Assembly: GCF_021602155.1 (NCBI RefSeq)
Contig: NZ_BQHY01000004.1
Location: forward strand, 62,001 to 126,000
Origin: Pseudomonas parakoreensis
GTDB taxonomy: Bacteria > Pseudomonadota > Gammaproteobacteria > Pseudomonadales > Pseudomonadaceae
Reading direction: 5' to 3'
DNA length: 64,000 bases
A model generated the notes under the pieces. It worked only from the letters and a program-made list of their open reading frames with translations. It did not search any database and was not told where the DNA came from. The translations under genes were made by a program, and so were the position numbers. Within the stretch, counting starts at the first letter, position 1; each line of letters begins with the position of its first letter. Below are positions 29,053 to 38,334 of the stretch, piece by piece.

Positions 29053-31710
29053 TTACGCCAGGCTTTTGCTCACCACTTCGTACACATCACTCGACAACTG
29101 CCCAGAAGCCAGAATCCGCTCCAGCTCAGCCTTCATCAAGGCCTGACGGGCGCTGTCGTATTTGCGCCAGCGGGTCAGTGGCGCCAGTTGCCGCGAGGCG
29201 ATCTGCGGGTTGAAGCCGTTCAATTCGATCACCAGATCCGCGAGGAAGCGGTAGCCCGAACCGTCGGCGGCGTGGAAGTTGATCAGGTTCTGCCCGGCAA
29301 ACGCACCGACCAGCGCACGTACCTTGTTCGGGTTCTTGATGTTGAACGCCGGGTGCTGCATCAACGCCTTCACCCGCGCCAGACCGCCCGGCAACGTGCT
29401 GCCGGCCTGCACGCTGAACCACTGATCCATGACCAGCGGGTTGTCCTTGAAGTGCTCGGCGAAAGTTGCCAGCGCTTTGGCCTTTTGTTCTTCGAACGGC
29501 GAGTTGACCAGCACCGCCAACGCGGTGAGGCGCTCGGTCATGTTGTCGCTGTTTTCGAACTGTTCCTGTGCAGCGGCCAACACCTCCGGCTTGCCGCTGA
29601 GCATCAGGTACGACAGCGCAATGTTCTGCAGTGCACGACGGGCAAAGTGCTCGGCCTCGGCCACGTATGGCGTCTGCTTCGACAAATCGCGGTTGGCCTG
29701 ATAACGCAGCCACAGCGCTTCGAACAGGTTGTCCGCCAGTTGCTTGCGGGCAAACTCGCGAGCGGCGTGGATCGCCTCGACATCCGCCACTTCGCTGATT
29801 TCGGTCAGATACGCTTCGCTCGGCAGCGAAAGCATTTCAGCGACCATGGCCTGATCCAGCGACTCGTCGGACAGCACGGTTTTCAGCGCCGAGATCAGAC
29901 GTGGATCAAGCACCAGGCTCTCGCCCTTCTGCTGCTGGGCGATCAATTCCTGCAGTACTTGCACCGACAGTTGCTGACCGGCATCCCAGCGGTTGAAGCC
30001 ATCGCTGTCGTGCTGCATCAGGAACATCAACTGGTCGCGGTTGTACGGGAAGCTCAGTTTGACCGGCGCCGAGAAACCACGCAGCAACGATGGCAGCGGG
30101 TGTTCAGCGATGTCGACGAAGGTGAACGTCTGCTCGGCTTCAGTCACCGAGATCACACGGCTGGTACCTTGCGCTGCCGCTTCACCGGCCAGACGCAGGA
30201 CAATCTCGTTGCCCTTGCTGTCGAGCAGGCCCAGTTCGACCGGGATCACGAACGGCAGTTTTTCCACTTTGTCCGGCGTTTCCGGGCAGCTCTGACGGAA
30301 GGTCAGGCTGTAGGTTTTCGCCGCAGCGTCGTAGGACTCGCTGACCGCCAGACGCGGCGTGCCGGCCTGGCTGTACCAGCGCTTGAACTGGGTCAGGTCG
30401 ACACCGTTGGCGTCTTCCATGGCCTTGACGAAATCGTCGCAGGTCACGGCTTGGCCGTCATGGCGATCGAAGTACAGGTCACTGCCCTTGCGGAAGCCTT
30501 CGGCGCCCAGCAGGGTGTGGATCATGCCGACCACTTCCGAGCCCTTTTCGTACACGGTCAGGGTGTAGAAGTTGGAGATCTCGATGAAGCTGTCCGGACG
30601 CACCGCATGGGCCATGGGACCGGCATCTTCGGCGAACTGGTGGGTACGCAGGTACGCCACGTCCTGGATGCGCTTGACCGTGGCCGAGTTCATGTCCGAG
30701 GAGAAACCGGCGTCGCGGAACACGGTGAAGCCTTCCTTGAGCGACAGCTGGAACCAGTCGCGGCAGGTCACGCGGTTGCCCGACCAGTTGTGGAAATATT
30801 CGTGGGCGACGATCGCCTCGACCCGCTGGTGCGCGGCGTCGGTGGCGGTTTCGGCGCGGGCCAGCACGGCGCTGGAGTTGAAGATATTGAGGCCCTTGTT
30901 CTCCATCGCGCCCATGTTGAAGTCGTTGACGGCGACGATCATGAAGATGTCCAGGTCGTACTCGCGACCGTAGACCTGTTCATCCCAGCGCATCGACTTC
31001 TTCAGGCTGTTCATTGCGTGCTGGCACTTGTCGATGTTTTCCGGCTCGACGTAAATGCGCAGTGCAACATTGCGATTGGTCATGGTGGTGAAGGTGTCTT
31101 CGACACACCACAAATCACCGGCCACCAGCGCGAACAGGTACGCCGGCTTCATGAACGGGTCTTCCCAGGTCGCCCAGTGCCGGCCGTCTTCGCCCGGCCC
31201 GGAGGCAATCGGGTTGCCGTTGGACAGCAGCACCGGATAGCTGTGCTGCTCGGCGACCACCGTGGTGGTGAACTTGCTCATCACGTCCGGGCGGTCGAGG
31301 TAATAAGTGATCTTGCGGAAGCCTTCGGCCTCGCACTGGGTGCAGAACATCGTGCCGGACTTGTACAGGCCTTCCAGCGCGGTGTTGGTTTCCGGGTGGA
31401 TTCTGACGCTGGTGTCGACCGTGAAGCTGGCGCTGGCCGGCTGCAGCGTCAGGGTGTTCTCAGTCAGCTGATAATCGCCGGCGCCCAGTTCCTGGTCGGC
31501 CAGGGTCACCGACAGCAGTTCCAGCTGCTGGCCGTCGAGTACCAGTGGCGGCAGGCCCGGGCCACGCTCCGGGTTGCGGCGCATCACCAGTTGCGCGTGG
31601 ACCAGGCTGTGGTCCTCGAACAGCTCGAAGGTCAGGTGCGTCTCGTCGATCAGGTACTCGGGCGCCTGATAGTCCTTCAGGTAAATCATCTTCGGTTGTT
31701 CGGTGCGCAT
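29053..31710 (-). CDS. pepN: Aminopeptidase N
   Basis: An 885-aa M1-family zinc aminopeptidase that removes N-terminal residues from peptides in the cytoplasm. It has the substrate loop GAMEN, the zinc site HEYFHNW with the second Glu in LSLKEGFTVFRD, and the C-terminal PepN-specific domains, at the usual length. AAGGA lies 8 nt before the ATG at 31710. It follows the DUF2797 gene by only 10 bp and may be the last gene of the NAD-kinase operon. Confidence 0.97.
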   Translation of the reverse strand: MRTEQPKMIYLKDYQAPEYLIDETHLTFELFEDHSLVHAQLVMRRNPERGPGLPPLVLDGQQLELLSVTLADQELGAGDYQLTENTLTLQPASASFTVDTSVRIHPETNTALEGLYKSGTMFCTQCEAEGFRKITYYLDRPDVMSKFTTTVVAEQHSYPVLLSNGNPIASGPGEDGRHWATWEDPFMKPAYLFALVAGDLWCVEDTFTTMTNRNVALRIYVEPENIDKCQHAMNSLKKSMRWDEQVYGREYDLDIFMIVAVNDFNMGAMENKGLNIFNSSAVLARAETATDAAHQRVEAIVAHEYFHNWSGNRVTCRDWFQLSLKEGFTVFRDAGFSSDMNSATVKRIQDVAYLRTHQFAEDAGPMAHAVRPDSFIEISNFYTLTVYEKGSEVVGMIHTLLGAEGFRKGSDLYFDRHDGQAVTCDDFVKAMEDANGVDLTQFKRWYSQAGTPRLAVSESYDAAAKTYSLTFRQSCPETPDKVEKLPFVIPVELGLLDSKGNEIVLRLAGEAAAQGTSRVISVTEAEQTFTFVDIAEHPLPSLLRGFSAPVKLSFPYNRDQLMFLMQHDSDGFNRWDAGQQLSVQVLQELIAQQQKGESLVLDPRLISALKTVLSDESLDQAMVAEMLSLPSEAYLTEISEVADVEAIHAAREFARKQLADNLFEALWLRYQANRDLSKQTPYVAEAEHFARRALQNIALSYLMLSGKPEVLAAAQEQFENSDNMTERLTALAVLVNSPFEEQKAKALATFAEHFKDNPLVMDQWFSVQAGSTLPGGLARVKALMQHPAFNIKNPNKVRALVGAFAGQNLINFHAADGSGYRFLADLVIELNGFNPQIASRQLAPLTRWRKYDSARQALMKAELERILASGQLSSDVYEVVSKSLA

Positions 31711-31720
31711 GCTGGAATCC

Positions 31721-32551
31721 TTATTGATGCACGGCGAGTTGATAGGCCGTGTATTTACGAACGTTGATCACGCCGGTGTCGAAAATCAGGTACTGACCCT
31801 TGATCCCCAGCAGCGTGCCTTCGGCAATCGGGTTCTTGTCCAGGTTGAAGCTGACGATTTTGGCCGGGTATTGCTCGACCGGATAGCGGATTTCGAGCGG
31901 TTCTACATCGGCAATCGTCTGAATTGCCTGTAGGCCGAATCGCTGTTGCAGACCTTGCAAGCCTTCAGCGCAGCTTTCAAACAGTTGATCGCGCACTTGC
32001 GCCAGGTCCACCGCCGCCGCATCGCCCTTGAGCAAGGCGCGCCAGTTGGTCTTGTCGGCCACCTGGCTGCGGAACAGGTCTTCGACGAAGCCCGACTGCT
32101 GACGCGTGGCGACGCGCATGATCGGCAGCGCCTGACTCGCGCCCTGATCCAGCCAGCGGGTCGGCAACTGGGTAGCACGAGTGATGCCAACCTTGATCCC
32201 CGACGAGTTGGCCAGATACACCACATGATCGGTCATGCAGAACTTCTGACCCCACTCCGGCTCACGGCAGGTGCCGGCCTCGAAGTGGCAGCGCTCCGGG
32301 CTCATGATGCAGAGGTCGCACTGGGCCAGTCTGGTCATGCACGGGTAGCAGTAACCCTGGCTGAAACTGGTTTTGGTCTTGCGCCCGCAATGGGTGCAAT
32401 GAATCGCCCCCAGGTACTCCAGACGCACCGTAGTGCCGATCATGGGGTTGACCGGCACCTCGACGTCATCGAGACGAAACGCGTATTGCACGTTCGGCCC
32501 GTCCAGGCGCGCCGACATTTTGCTGATTGCACCGCGGCCAATCTCGATCAA
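31721..32551 (-). CDS. DUF2797 protein with zinc-type cysteines and GIY-YIG-like motif
   Basis: A 276-aa protein of unknown function that I recognise as DUF2797. Two cysteine groups are visible: C52-x2-C55 with C68-x2-C71 and C78-x2-C81 with C88, C95 and C105, which suggests two zinc sites. The following segment VYL (111-113), KVGIT (120-124), R132-W133 and E157 resembles the core of GIY-YIG-fold proteins such as T5orf172/MUG113. That resemblance is my reading and unproven. The start is best placed at TTG 32551, because its T-T-G overlaps the TGA of the upstream gene and gives the conserved IEIGRGAISK start. ATG 32518 is the alternative. Confidence 0.8.
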   Translation of the reverse strand: MIEIGRGAISKMSARLDGPNVQYAFRLDDVEVPVNPMIGTTVRLEYLGAIHCTHCGRKTKTSFSQGYCYPCMTRLAQCDLCIMSPERCHFEAGTCREPEWGQKFCMTDHVVYLANSSGIKVGITRATQLPTRWLDQGASQALPIMRVATRQQSGFVEDLFRSQVADKTNWRALLKGDAAAVDLAQVRDQLFESCAEGLQGLQQRFGLQAIQTIADVEPLEIRYPVEQYPAKIVSFNLDKNPIAEGTLLGIKGQYLIFDTGVINVRKYTAYQLAVHQ

Positions 32552-32808
32552 TGGATGGCATCCGACTTGAACAGGATGTTCGGCACTTCGATCGACTTCG
32601 ACGCACATTCCTGCGGGCCCATGTAACCGGTACGCTGGTCTTCAGGCAGGTTCTGGATTTCCCAGGCGATCATCGCCTGCAGCGACAGCTCGCGCTGTTC
32701 GGCGGTGAGTTTGCCGCCATCGGACCACTTGCCGATTTCCACGGCCAGTTTCAGGCTCTCGTAGATGTCCGGGGTGATGTTGTTGATCATGTCGTTAAAA
32801 GAGGACAT
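32548..32808 (-). CDS. DUF1315 protein (YeaC-like)
   Basis: An 86-aa cytoplasmic protein of the DUF1315/YeaC family, function unknown. It has the typical MSSFNDMINNITPDIYESLK start and a C-terminal segment GPQECASKSIEVPNILF. Its stop codon overlaps the start of the DUF2797 gene, and this pair is often found together, so a shared role is likely. It follows glpG by 33 bp. Confidence 0.85.
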   Translation of the reverse strand: MSSFNDMINNITPDIYESLKLAVEIGKWSDGGKLTAEQRELSLQAMIAWEIQNLPEDQRTGYMGPQECASKSIEVPNILFKSDAIH

Positions 32809-32841
32809 CTGGGTCTCCGTGCTCTCTATTCACTGAAAATG

Positions 32842-33711
32842 TTAGGCGGCCAGTTTACGGCGGTTATACAAACCGCCCAACAAACCGGTGAAGCATCCGA
32901 TGAGTAACCCGCTGACGTGCGCGGCGTTGGCGATCTGACCGAAACCGATCATCGAAACCAGCCCGGACATGCAGATCACCAGCCACACCAGCATCATCAC
33001 CAGCACCCCACGCGGCAGGCGATACGCCGGGTTCGGCGCCAGCAACTGGAAAATCCAGCAGTGGCCAAGCAGTCCGTAAAGCACGCCGGACAAGCCGCCG
33101 AACAGGCTCGGGCCGCTCCAGGCAAACTGCGCGTAGTTCGACACCAGGCTGAACAGCAGGGTCAGCCCGAGCAGATTGATGCTGCCCTGACGTGACTCGA
33201 TGCGCCGCCCCAGCTCCCAGTACCACATGCCGTTCATGGCCAGGTGCAGGATGCCGAAATGCAGCAGCATCGGCGTGAACAGGCGCCACCACTGCCCCGC
33301 CGCCAGGCTGTCGGCCAGCGGCGTGAACTGGATGTACTCGCCGACCACGCGAAAGTCGAGGAAAGTCAGCCAGCGGATCGTTTCGAGGTTGTCGCCCAGA
33401 TAGGTCAGGCCACCGACCAGCAGGCTCAGCAGCAGGATCAACCCGGTGGCCTTGGCGTGTTTGAGTTGTTCGGCGAAGCTCGGGCGCTTGAAGGTTGGCG
33501 CCAGCGGGATGTCCAGTTGCTGATCGGGATCGCCGGCCGGGAAGCGCTCGTACAGCGAACGTACGTCTTCGCTGATTTCCGCTGGCGCCCACAGCACCTG
33601 CTCGCCCGCCTCTTCACTGACCCGATGCGGCACCTGCATCCGTTGCAGCAGCTTGACGAAACCACTCAAATCCACCGCCAGTGGCAGACGCAATACCGCT
33701 ACCGCACTCAT
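32842..33711 (-). CDS. glpG: Rhomboid intramembrane serine protease GlpG
   Basis: A 289-aa rhomboid protease that cleaves transmembrane helices inside the inner membrane. The cytoplasmic N-terminal domain (1-85) is followed by six membrane segments. Catalytic Ser208 (GGLSGVLYG) and His265 (NAAHVSG) and the HxxxN motif (His156, Asn160) are present. The start codon overlaps the stop of the phosphoesterase gene (ATGA), so translation is coupled. Confidence 0.93.
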   Translation of the reverse strand: MSAVAVLRLPLAVDLSGFVKLLQRMQVPHRVSEEAGEQVLWAPAEISEDVRSLYERFPAGDPDQQLDIPLAPTFKRPSFAEQLKHAKATGLILLLSLLVGGLTYLGDNLETIRWLTFLDFRVVGEYIQFTPLADSLAAGQWWRLFTPMLLHFGILHLAMNGMWYWELGRRIESRQGSINLLGLTLLFSLVSNYAQFAWSGPSLFGGLSGVLYGLLGHCWIFQLLAPNPAYRLPRGVLVMMLVWLVICMSGLVSMIGFGQIANAAHVSGLLIGCFTGLLGGLYNRRKLAA

Positions 33712-34679
33712 TGCAGCACCTCCGGCCGCTCGACATCGACCCAGACAAATTTATGCGGATCCAGGCGTGTTTCCTGATCCAGACGATAGGCCACCAGTTT
33801 GCCGTAGAGCACCGCGCTGTAATCGAGACACGCGAGATTCGGGCGGATCGGCGCCGGTTTGCCGCTGCGCCAGTAATGGCCGACGAACAACAACGGCTCG
33901 TCGATGCCGTAGCGCAGCAGGTTGTTTTTTTCACTGGAGGTCAGCGGTTTCTGCGCCACCGGCTCAGGCAGTGCATCCGGCTGGAAGACAATGTCGCCGT
34001 AGGTTTTCGGATCGTCTTCCCAGAACTTGGTACGGAAGAACGAACGCACCAGACCGTCGCCACTGGTCATGGTCAGGCCATCCGGCAGGCGCATGTCGGT
34101 GCCGCGCAGCAAGCGGTCGAACACGGTGCAGGCGAAGCTGCCGGGCACGGCCGAGGCCTGGAGAAAGTGCTCGTCGATACGCGCATCGGGGAACAGACCG
34201 CGCAACGGTTCGATCAGGCTGGCATCCCAACAGGCGTGCACCACGCGGAATCGTCCGGCATCGACCACCAGCGGCAGTTCGTAGAACCAGTTGAGGAAGT
34301 CATGCCAGTCGCCCGGATGGTCTTCGAACTGGGTCAGGGTTTCGTGCAGCAGGCGTGCATGACGCGGCGTGTGTTCGCGCACGAACTGCTTGCCGCTGCC
34401 CGGCAGCGCCGGCGTGCTCCAGCCCAGTGCGTTGAATTCGTGATTGCCCATGATGCACAGCGCCTGCCCGGCCTCGACCATGTCGTGGACGATGTGCAGG
34501 GCTTCGCGGATCCGCGGGCCACGGTCGATGATGTCGCCGACGAACACGGCCATGCGCGATGGGTGCCGCCAGACCCCGCCCTGCTTGTGATAACCGAGGC
34601 GGTCAAGCAAGTGTTCGAGGGTCAGGGCGCATCCGTGCACGTCACCAATCAAGTCATAACTGCGCGCGGGATCGAGCAT
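33708..34679 (-). CDS. Calcineurin-like metallophosphoesterase
   Basis: A 323-aa phosphoesterase of the PPP/ApaH-like class. The metal-binding motifs are in order: GDVHG (about 12-16), GDIIDRGP and GNHEF in the first third, and two C-terminal His-containing motifs (VVHACWD and FVGHYW). Members hydrolyse diadenosine polyphosphates or phosphoproteins; the substrate here is unknown. The ATG at 34679 overlaps the last base of the NAD-kinase stop codon (TGATG), so it is translated with nadK. Confidence 0.9.
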   Translation of the reverse strand: MLDPARSYDLIGDVHGCALTLEHLLDRLGYHKQGGVWRHPSRMAVFVGDIIDRGPRIREALHIVHDMVEAGQALCIMGNHEFNALGWSTPALPGSGKQFVREHTPRHARLLHETLTQFEDHPGDWHDFLNWFYELPLVVDAGRFRVVHACWDASLIEPLRGLFPDARIDEHFLQASAVPGSFACTVFDRLLRGTDMRLPDGLTMTSGDGLVRSFFRTKFWEDDPKTYGDIVFQPDALPEPVAQKPLTSSEKNNLLRYGIDEPLLFVGHYWRSGKPAPIRPNLACLDYSAVLYGKLVAYRLDQETRLDPHKFVWVDVERPEVLQ

Positions 34680-35569
34680 CAGTCGCCTCCACCACCCAAC
34701 TTGCTGCCCCAGCCGAGTTTGGTCCGGCAGACTTCGTAGTAATTGTGGTCGAGCGGATGAATCAGCCGCAGCTTCTGGGCTTTCTTGCTGACGGTGATGG
34801 TGTCGCCCGGCGCGCAAGTGAAGTGGTTCTGCCCGTCGCAGGAAACCTGCGGGTAGATCTGCATGTTTTTCGACACGACGATTTTCAGCTCACTGTTGCC
34901 ATCGACCACAATTGGCCGGCTCGACAACATATGGGGGTACATCGGCACGATCACAATGGCGTCGAGCTTGGGATGCATGATCGGGCCACCCGCCGACAAC
35001 GCGTAAGCGGTGGAACCGGTCGGGGTGGCGACGATCAGACCGTCGGCCTTCTGGCTGCAGACGAACTGGCCGTCGATGTACAGCTCGAACTCGATCATCC
35101 GCGTCGATTTACCCGGGTGCAGCACCACATCGTTCAGCGCATCGCCCTGGCCGATGGCCTCGGCGTGGCGGCGGACTTCGGCTTGCAGCAGGAAACGGTT
35201 TTCCACCAGATAGTGGCCGTCGAGCACCTTGGCCACTTCGACTTCCAGCTCATCGGGGCGAATATCCGTCAGAAAGCCGAGGCTGCCACGGTTGATCCCC
35301 AGCACTGGAATATTGTGCTTGGCCAATGCGCGTGCAGCTCCGAGCAAACTGCCGTCACCGCCGACGACGATGACCATGTCGCAGACTTCGCCGAGCATCT
35401 TGCGCGACGAGGTTTGCAGGCCGTGGCCCGGCAGGACTTCGGCGATGGTGTCTTCGAGAATCACGTGCAGGTGACGATCGAGCAGAAAGCGTTTCAGTCG
35501 GCGGACGGTATCCAGCACCTGGGAACTGCCCAGGCGACCGATGATGCCGATATTACGAAATTGCTCCAT
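34679..35569 (-). CDS. nadK: NAD kinase
   Basis: A 296-aa kinase that phosphorylates NAD to NADP in the cytoplasm. It has the GGDGS nucleotide motif, the following GINRGSLGFLTD, the conserved NDVVLH and the TPTGSTAYALSAGGP loop. The ATG at 35569 is chosen because AGAGGT lies just upstream; an upstream in-frame start would add 12 atypical residues. It is the first gene of a chain with the phosphoesterase, glpG, DUF1315, DUF2797 and pepN. Confidence 0.96.
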   Translation of the reverse strand: MEQFRNIGIIGRLGSSQVLDTVRRLKRFLLDRHLHVILEDTIAEVLPGHGLQTSSRKMLGEVCDMVIVVGGDGSLLGAARALAKHNIPVLGINRGSLGFLTDIRPDELEVEVAKVLDGHYLVENRFLLQAEVRRHAEAIGQGDALNDVVLHPGKSTRMIEFELYIDGQFVCSQKADGLIVATPTGSTAYALSAGGPIMHPKLDAIVIVPMYPHMLSSRPIVVDGNSELKIVVSKNMQIYPQVSCDGQNHFTCAPGDTITVSKKAQKLRLIHPLDHNYYEVCRTKLGWGSKLGGGGD

Positions 35570-35684
35570 GGGACCTCTGCGGACAATCGAAAACGCGAAA
35601 AGCACGATTATGGGCGAAAGCCCGCCATAGACAAAATCCTTTCAGCCTCAAGGGTGCGCGCGTGTTTCAGGCTATGCTCGCAAG

Positions 35685-36635
35685 ATGATCCTGTTTCCCG
35701 ACCTGCTCCTGTTGCCACATCAATTACGCCATCCCGAAGTGCGGGATCTGGCGTGGGTGATTCTCGCCCCGCCGATGCTCGCGGCGACGCCTTGGCCGCA
35801 ACGCCATCCGCTGGCCGGCAGCGACTGGGTCAGCGATCCCGCGCGCCTGGAGCAGTGGCTGCGGCAACTTGACCGGGACAGTTATGGCTTGCTGCATTGG
35901 CTGGCGCAGGCGCGCACCCGGCGACTGGGCCTGTATTACGAGCGGTTGTGGCAGTTTGCCGTGGAGCATGCGCCGGGCATTGAACTGATTGCCGCCAACC
36001 TGCCGATCCGCCGCGAAGGCCACACCCTCGGTGAACTGGACATGCTGCTGCGCGACCGCGACGGCGTGCATCACCTGGAGCTGGCGATCAAGTTGTACCT
36101 GGGGCCGCAGCACGGTGACGGCCACGACGCGGCGCAATGGCTGGGGCCGGGTTGTCATGATCGACTGGACCGCAAACTGGCGCATCTGGCCGAACACCAG
36201 CTGCCGATCTCGGCGCGCCCGGAAAGCCGTGCGGCACTGGCCACGCTGGATATCGAAGTGTTCAGTGCGCAGTTGTGGCTGGGCGGCTACCTGTTGTACC
36301 CGTGGCCCGGTCATGCCGAGCCGCCGAAAGGGGCGCATCCGCAGCATCTGCGCGGCAGTTGGTTGCATCAGAAGGACTGGCCGGCGTTCGTCGCCCAGCG
36401 CCCGGCCGGACGCTGGCAACCGCTGCCCCGCCATGCGTGGCTGGCGCCGGCACGCTACCCGGCAGATCAGACCTGGAGCGCTGAACACCTGCAGAGGTGG
36501 CTGGACACCCTGGAACCGATGGCTCCGGCGCAACTGATGGTGCGCCTGACCGAGAATGCCCGGGGCGAATGGGAAGAGGCGGAGCGGTTGTTTCTGGTGG
36601 CGGATCTCTGGCCGAATGTGCCGGGCCAGGCTTGA
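35685..36635 (+). CDS. DUF1853 protein, possible degenerate PD-(D/E)XK nuclease fold
   Basis: A 316-aa protein that I recognise as DUF1853, function unknown. Residues 116-136 contain GELD followed 13 residues later by LELAIK, resembling the GEIDLI...VEVK core of PD-(D/E)XK nucleases. The residue that would be the second acidic ligand is Ala134, with Glu132 two residues upstream. This is my inference. There is no signal peptide or membrane segment. It is divergent from nadK with a 115-bp gap, and no clear ribosome site precedes the ATG at 35685. Confidence 0.85.
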   Translation: MILFPDLLLLPHQLRHPEVRDLAWVILAPPMLAATPWPQRHPLAGSDWVSDPARLEQWLRQLDRDSYGLLHWLAQARTRRLGLYYERLWQFAVEHAPGIELIAANLPIRREGHTLGELDMLLRDRDGVHHLELAIKLYLGPQHGDGHDAAQWLGPGCHDRLDRKLAHLAEHQLPISARPESRAALATLDIEVFSAQLWLGGYLLYPWPGHAEPPKGAHPQHLRGSWLHQKDWPAFVAQRPAGRWQPLPRHAWLAPARYPADQTWSAEHLQRWLDTLEPMAPAQLMVRLTENARGEWEEAERLFLVADLWPNVPGQA

Positions 36636-36660
36636 GATTTTGCGGTGTTTGCACCGGCCC

Positions 36661-36876
36661 CATCGCTGGCAAGCCAGCTCCCACAGGGATCTACTGTGTG
36701 CTCACTTTCTGAGCCGCATCACAAAACCTGTGGGAGCTGGCTTGCCAGCGATCTTCTGTGTGCTCACTTTCTGAGCCGCACCACAAAACCTGTGGGAGCT
36801 GGCTTGCCAGCGATCTTCTGTGTGCTCACTTTCTGAGCCGCATCACAAAACCTGTGGGAGCTGGCTTGCCAGCGAT
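36661..36876. repeat. REP cluster: one inverted REP plus three 62-bp direct repeats
   Basis: An inverted family-B REP (36661-36688) is followed by three tandem 62-bp units (36691-36876). Each unit consists of a 38-bp spacer that includes GTGTGCTCACTTTCTGAGCC and a 24-bp REP ending GCCAGCGAT. The copies differ at only two positions (CTAC/CTTC and GCAT/GCAC). It lies between the convergent DUF1853 and arsB genes. Confidence 0.95.
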
Positions 36877-36890
36877 GGGATCAACTCGGT

Positions 36891-38174
36891 CTAAAGGGAT
36901 AACCGCAACGCCAAAGCCGCCAAGGTCATCAACAACACCGGCACCGTCAGCACAATCCCGACCTTGAAGTAATACCCCCAGCCGATCCGGATATCCTTGC
37001 GCGCCAGTACATGCAACCAGAGCAACGTCGCCAGACTGCCGATCGGGGTAATTTTCGGCCCCAGGTCGCTGCCGATCACGTTGGCATAAATCATCGCTTC
37101 CTTGACCACACCGCTCGCCTGGCTGGCATCAATTGACAGCAAACCGATCAGTACCGTCGGCAGGTTGTTCATGATCGACGACAACAGCGCTGTCAGTACC
37201 CCGGTGCCCAGCGCCGCGCCCCACACGCCATAACCGGCGAACACATCCAGCCATCCAGCGAGATACCCGGTCAGCCCGGCATTACGCAGACCATAGACCA
37301 CCAGGTACATGCCCAGCGAGAAAATCACGATCTGCCACGGCGCTTCTTTGAGCACCTTGCGCGTGGAGATCTTGTGACCACGGGCAGCGATCCCCAGCAG
37401 CAACGCAGCGCAGACTGCGGAGATCGCGCTGATCGGGATGCCCAGCTGTTCGAGGAAGAAGCAGCCGATCAACAGGATCACCAGCACCACCCAACCAGCG
37501 TAGAACGTGGCCTTGTCGTGGATCGCCGTGTGCGGCTGTTCGAGCTGTTCGGGATCGTAGGCCTTGGGGATGTCGCGGCGGAAAAACCACATCAGCACGC
37601 CCAGGGTCGCGGCCACGCTGACGAAGTTGACCGGTACCATCACCGCCGCATAGCGGTTGAAGCCGATGTGAAAGAAGTCCGCCGAAACAATGTTGACCAG
37701 GTTCGACACCACCAGCGGCAGGCTCGCGGTGTCGGCGATGAAACCGGCGCCCATGACGAACGCGAGGGTTGCCGCCGGAGAAAAGCGCAGTGCCAGCAGC
37801 ATCGAAATCACGATCGGCGTGAGGATCAGTGCCGCGCCATCATTGGCGAACAGCGCCGACACCAGCGCGCCGAGCAGCACCATGTAGGCAAACAGCTTGC
37901 GCCCACTGCCCCGCCCCCAGCGCGCCACATGCAGCGCGGCCCAGGCGAAGAATCCCGCTTCGTCGAGCAACAGACTGATGATGATCAGTGCGACGAAGGT
38001 GCCGGTGGCGTTCCAGATGATCTGCCACACCAGCGGAATATCGCTCAGGTGCACGACGCCGAAGATCAATGCGAGTACGGCGCCGAGCGTCGCGCTCCAG
38101 CCGACGCCGAGGCCTTTGGGTTGCCAGATGACAAGGGTGATGGTCAGCAGGAAGATCAGTGACGCAGCGAGCAT
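36891..38174 (-). CDS. arsB: Arsenite efflux pump ArsB
   Basis: A 427-aa inner-membrane transporter with about twelve hydrophobic segments that exports arsenite or antimonite. Family features are [51 protein letters not shown] and [25 protein letters not shown] chose ATG 38174, which has AAGG 9 nt upstream and gives the normal length; an in-frame start 13 codons earlier is possible. No arsR or arsC lies beside it, only a flavin reductase gene upstream. Confidence 0.93.
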   Translation of the reverse strand: MLAASLIFLLTITLVIWQPKGLGVGWSATLGAVLALIFGVVHLSDIPLVWQIIWNATGTFVALIIISLLLDEAGFFAWAALHVARWGRGSGRKLFAYMVLLGALVSALFANDGAALILTPIVISMLLALRFSPAATLAFVMGAGFIADTASLPLVVSNLVNIVSADFFHIGFNRYAAVMVPVNFVSVAATLGVLMWFFRRDIPKAYDPEQLEQPHTAIHDKATFYAGWVVLVILLIGCFFLEQLGIPISAISAVCAALLLGIAARGHKISTRKVLKEAPWQIVIFSLGMYLVVYGLRNAGLTGYLAGWLDVFAGYGVWGAALGTGVLTALLSSIMNNLPTVLIGLLSIDASQASGVVKEAMIYANVIGSDLGPKITPIGSLATLLWLHVLARKDIRIGWGYYFKVGIVLTVPVLLMTLAALALRLSL

Positions 38175-38216
38175 TCGCGACAGCCTTAATGAATGAAATA
38201 AACCAAACCACACAAC

Positions 38217-38306
38217 TGTGGGAGCGAGCCTGCTCGCGAAAGCGGACTGTCAGTCACCACGAGGTGTGGCTGATGACCCTTTCGCGAGCAGGCTCGCTCC
38301 CACAGG
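38217..38306. repeat. REP pair (family B) between arsB and FMN reductase genes
   Basis: CTGTGGGAGCGAGCCTGCTCGC and its inverted copy GCGAGCAGGCTCGCTCCCACAG flank about 40 bp. The arms carry the GAGCCTGCTC subtype of the family-B core. Confidence 0.88.
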
Positions 38307-38334
38307 ATTTTCTCAAGCCGCAGCTCTGACCCGA

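Noticed and set aside
36661-36876. A possible CRISPR array because of regularly spaced repeats
   Set aside because: The spacers are nearly identical to each other and the repeated part is a known-type REP palindrome. It is a tandem duplication, and no cas genes are present.
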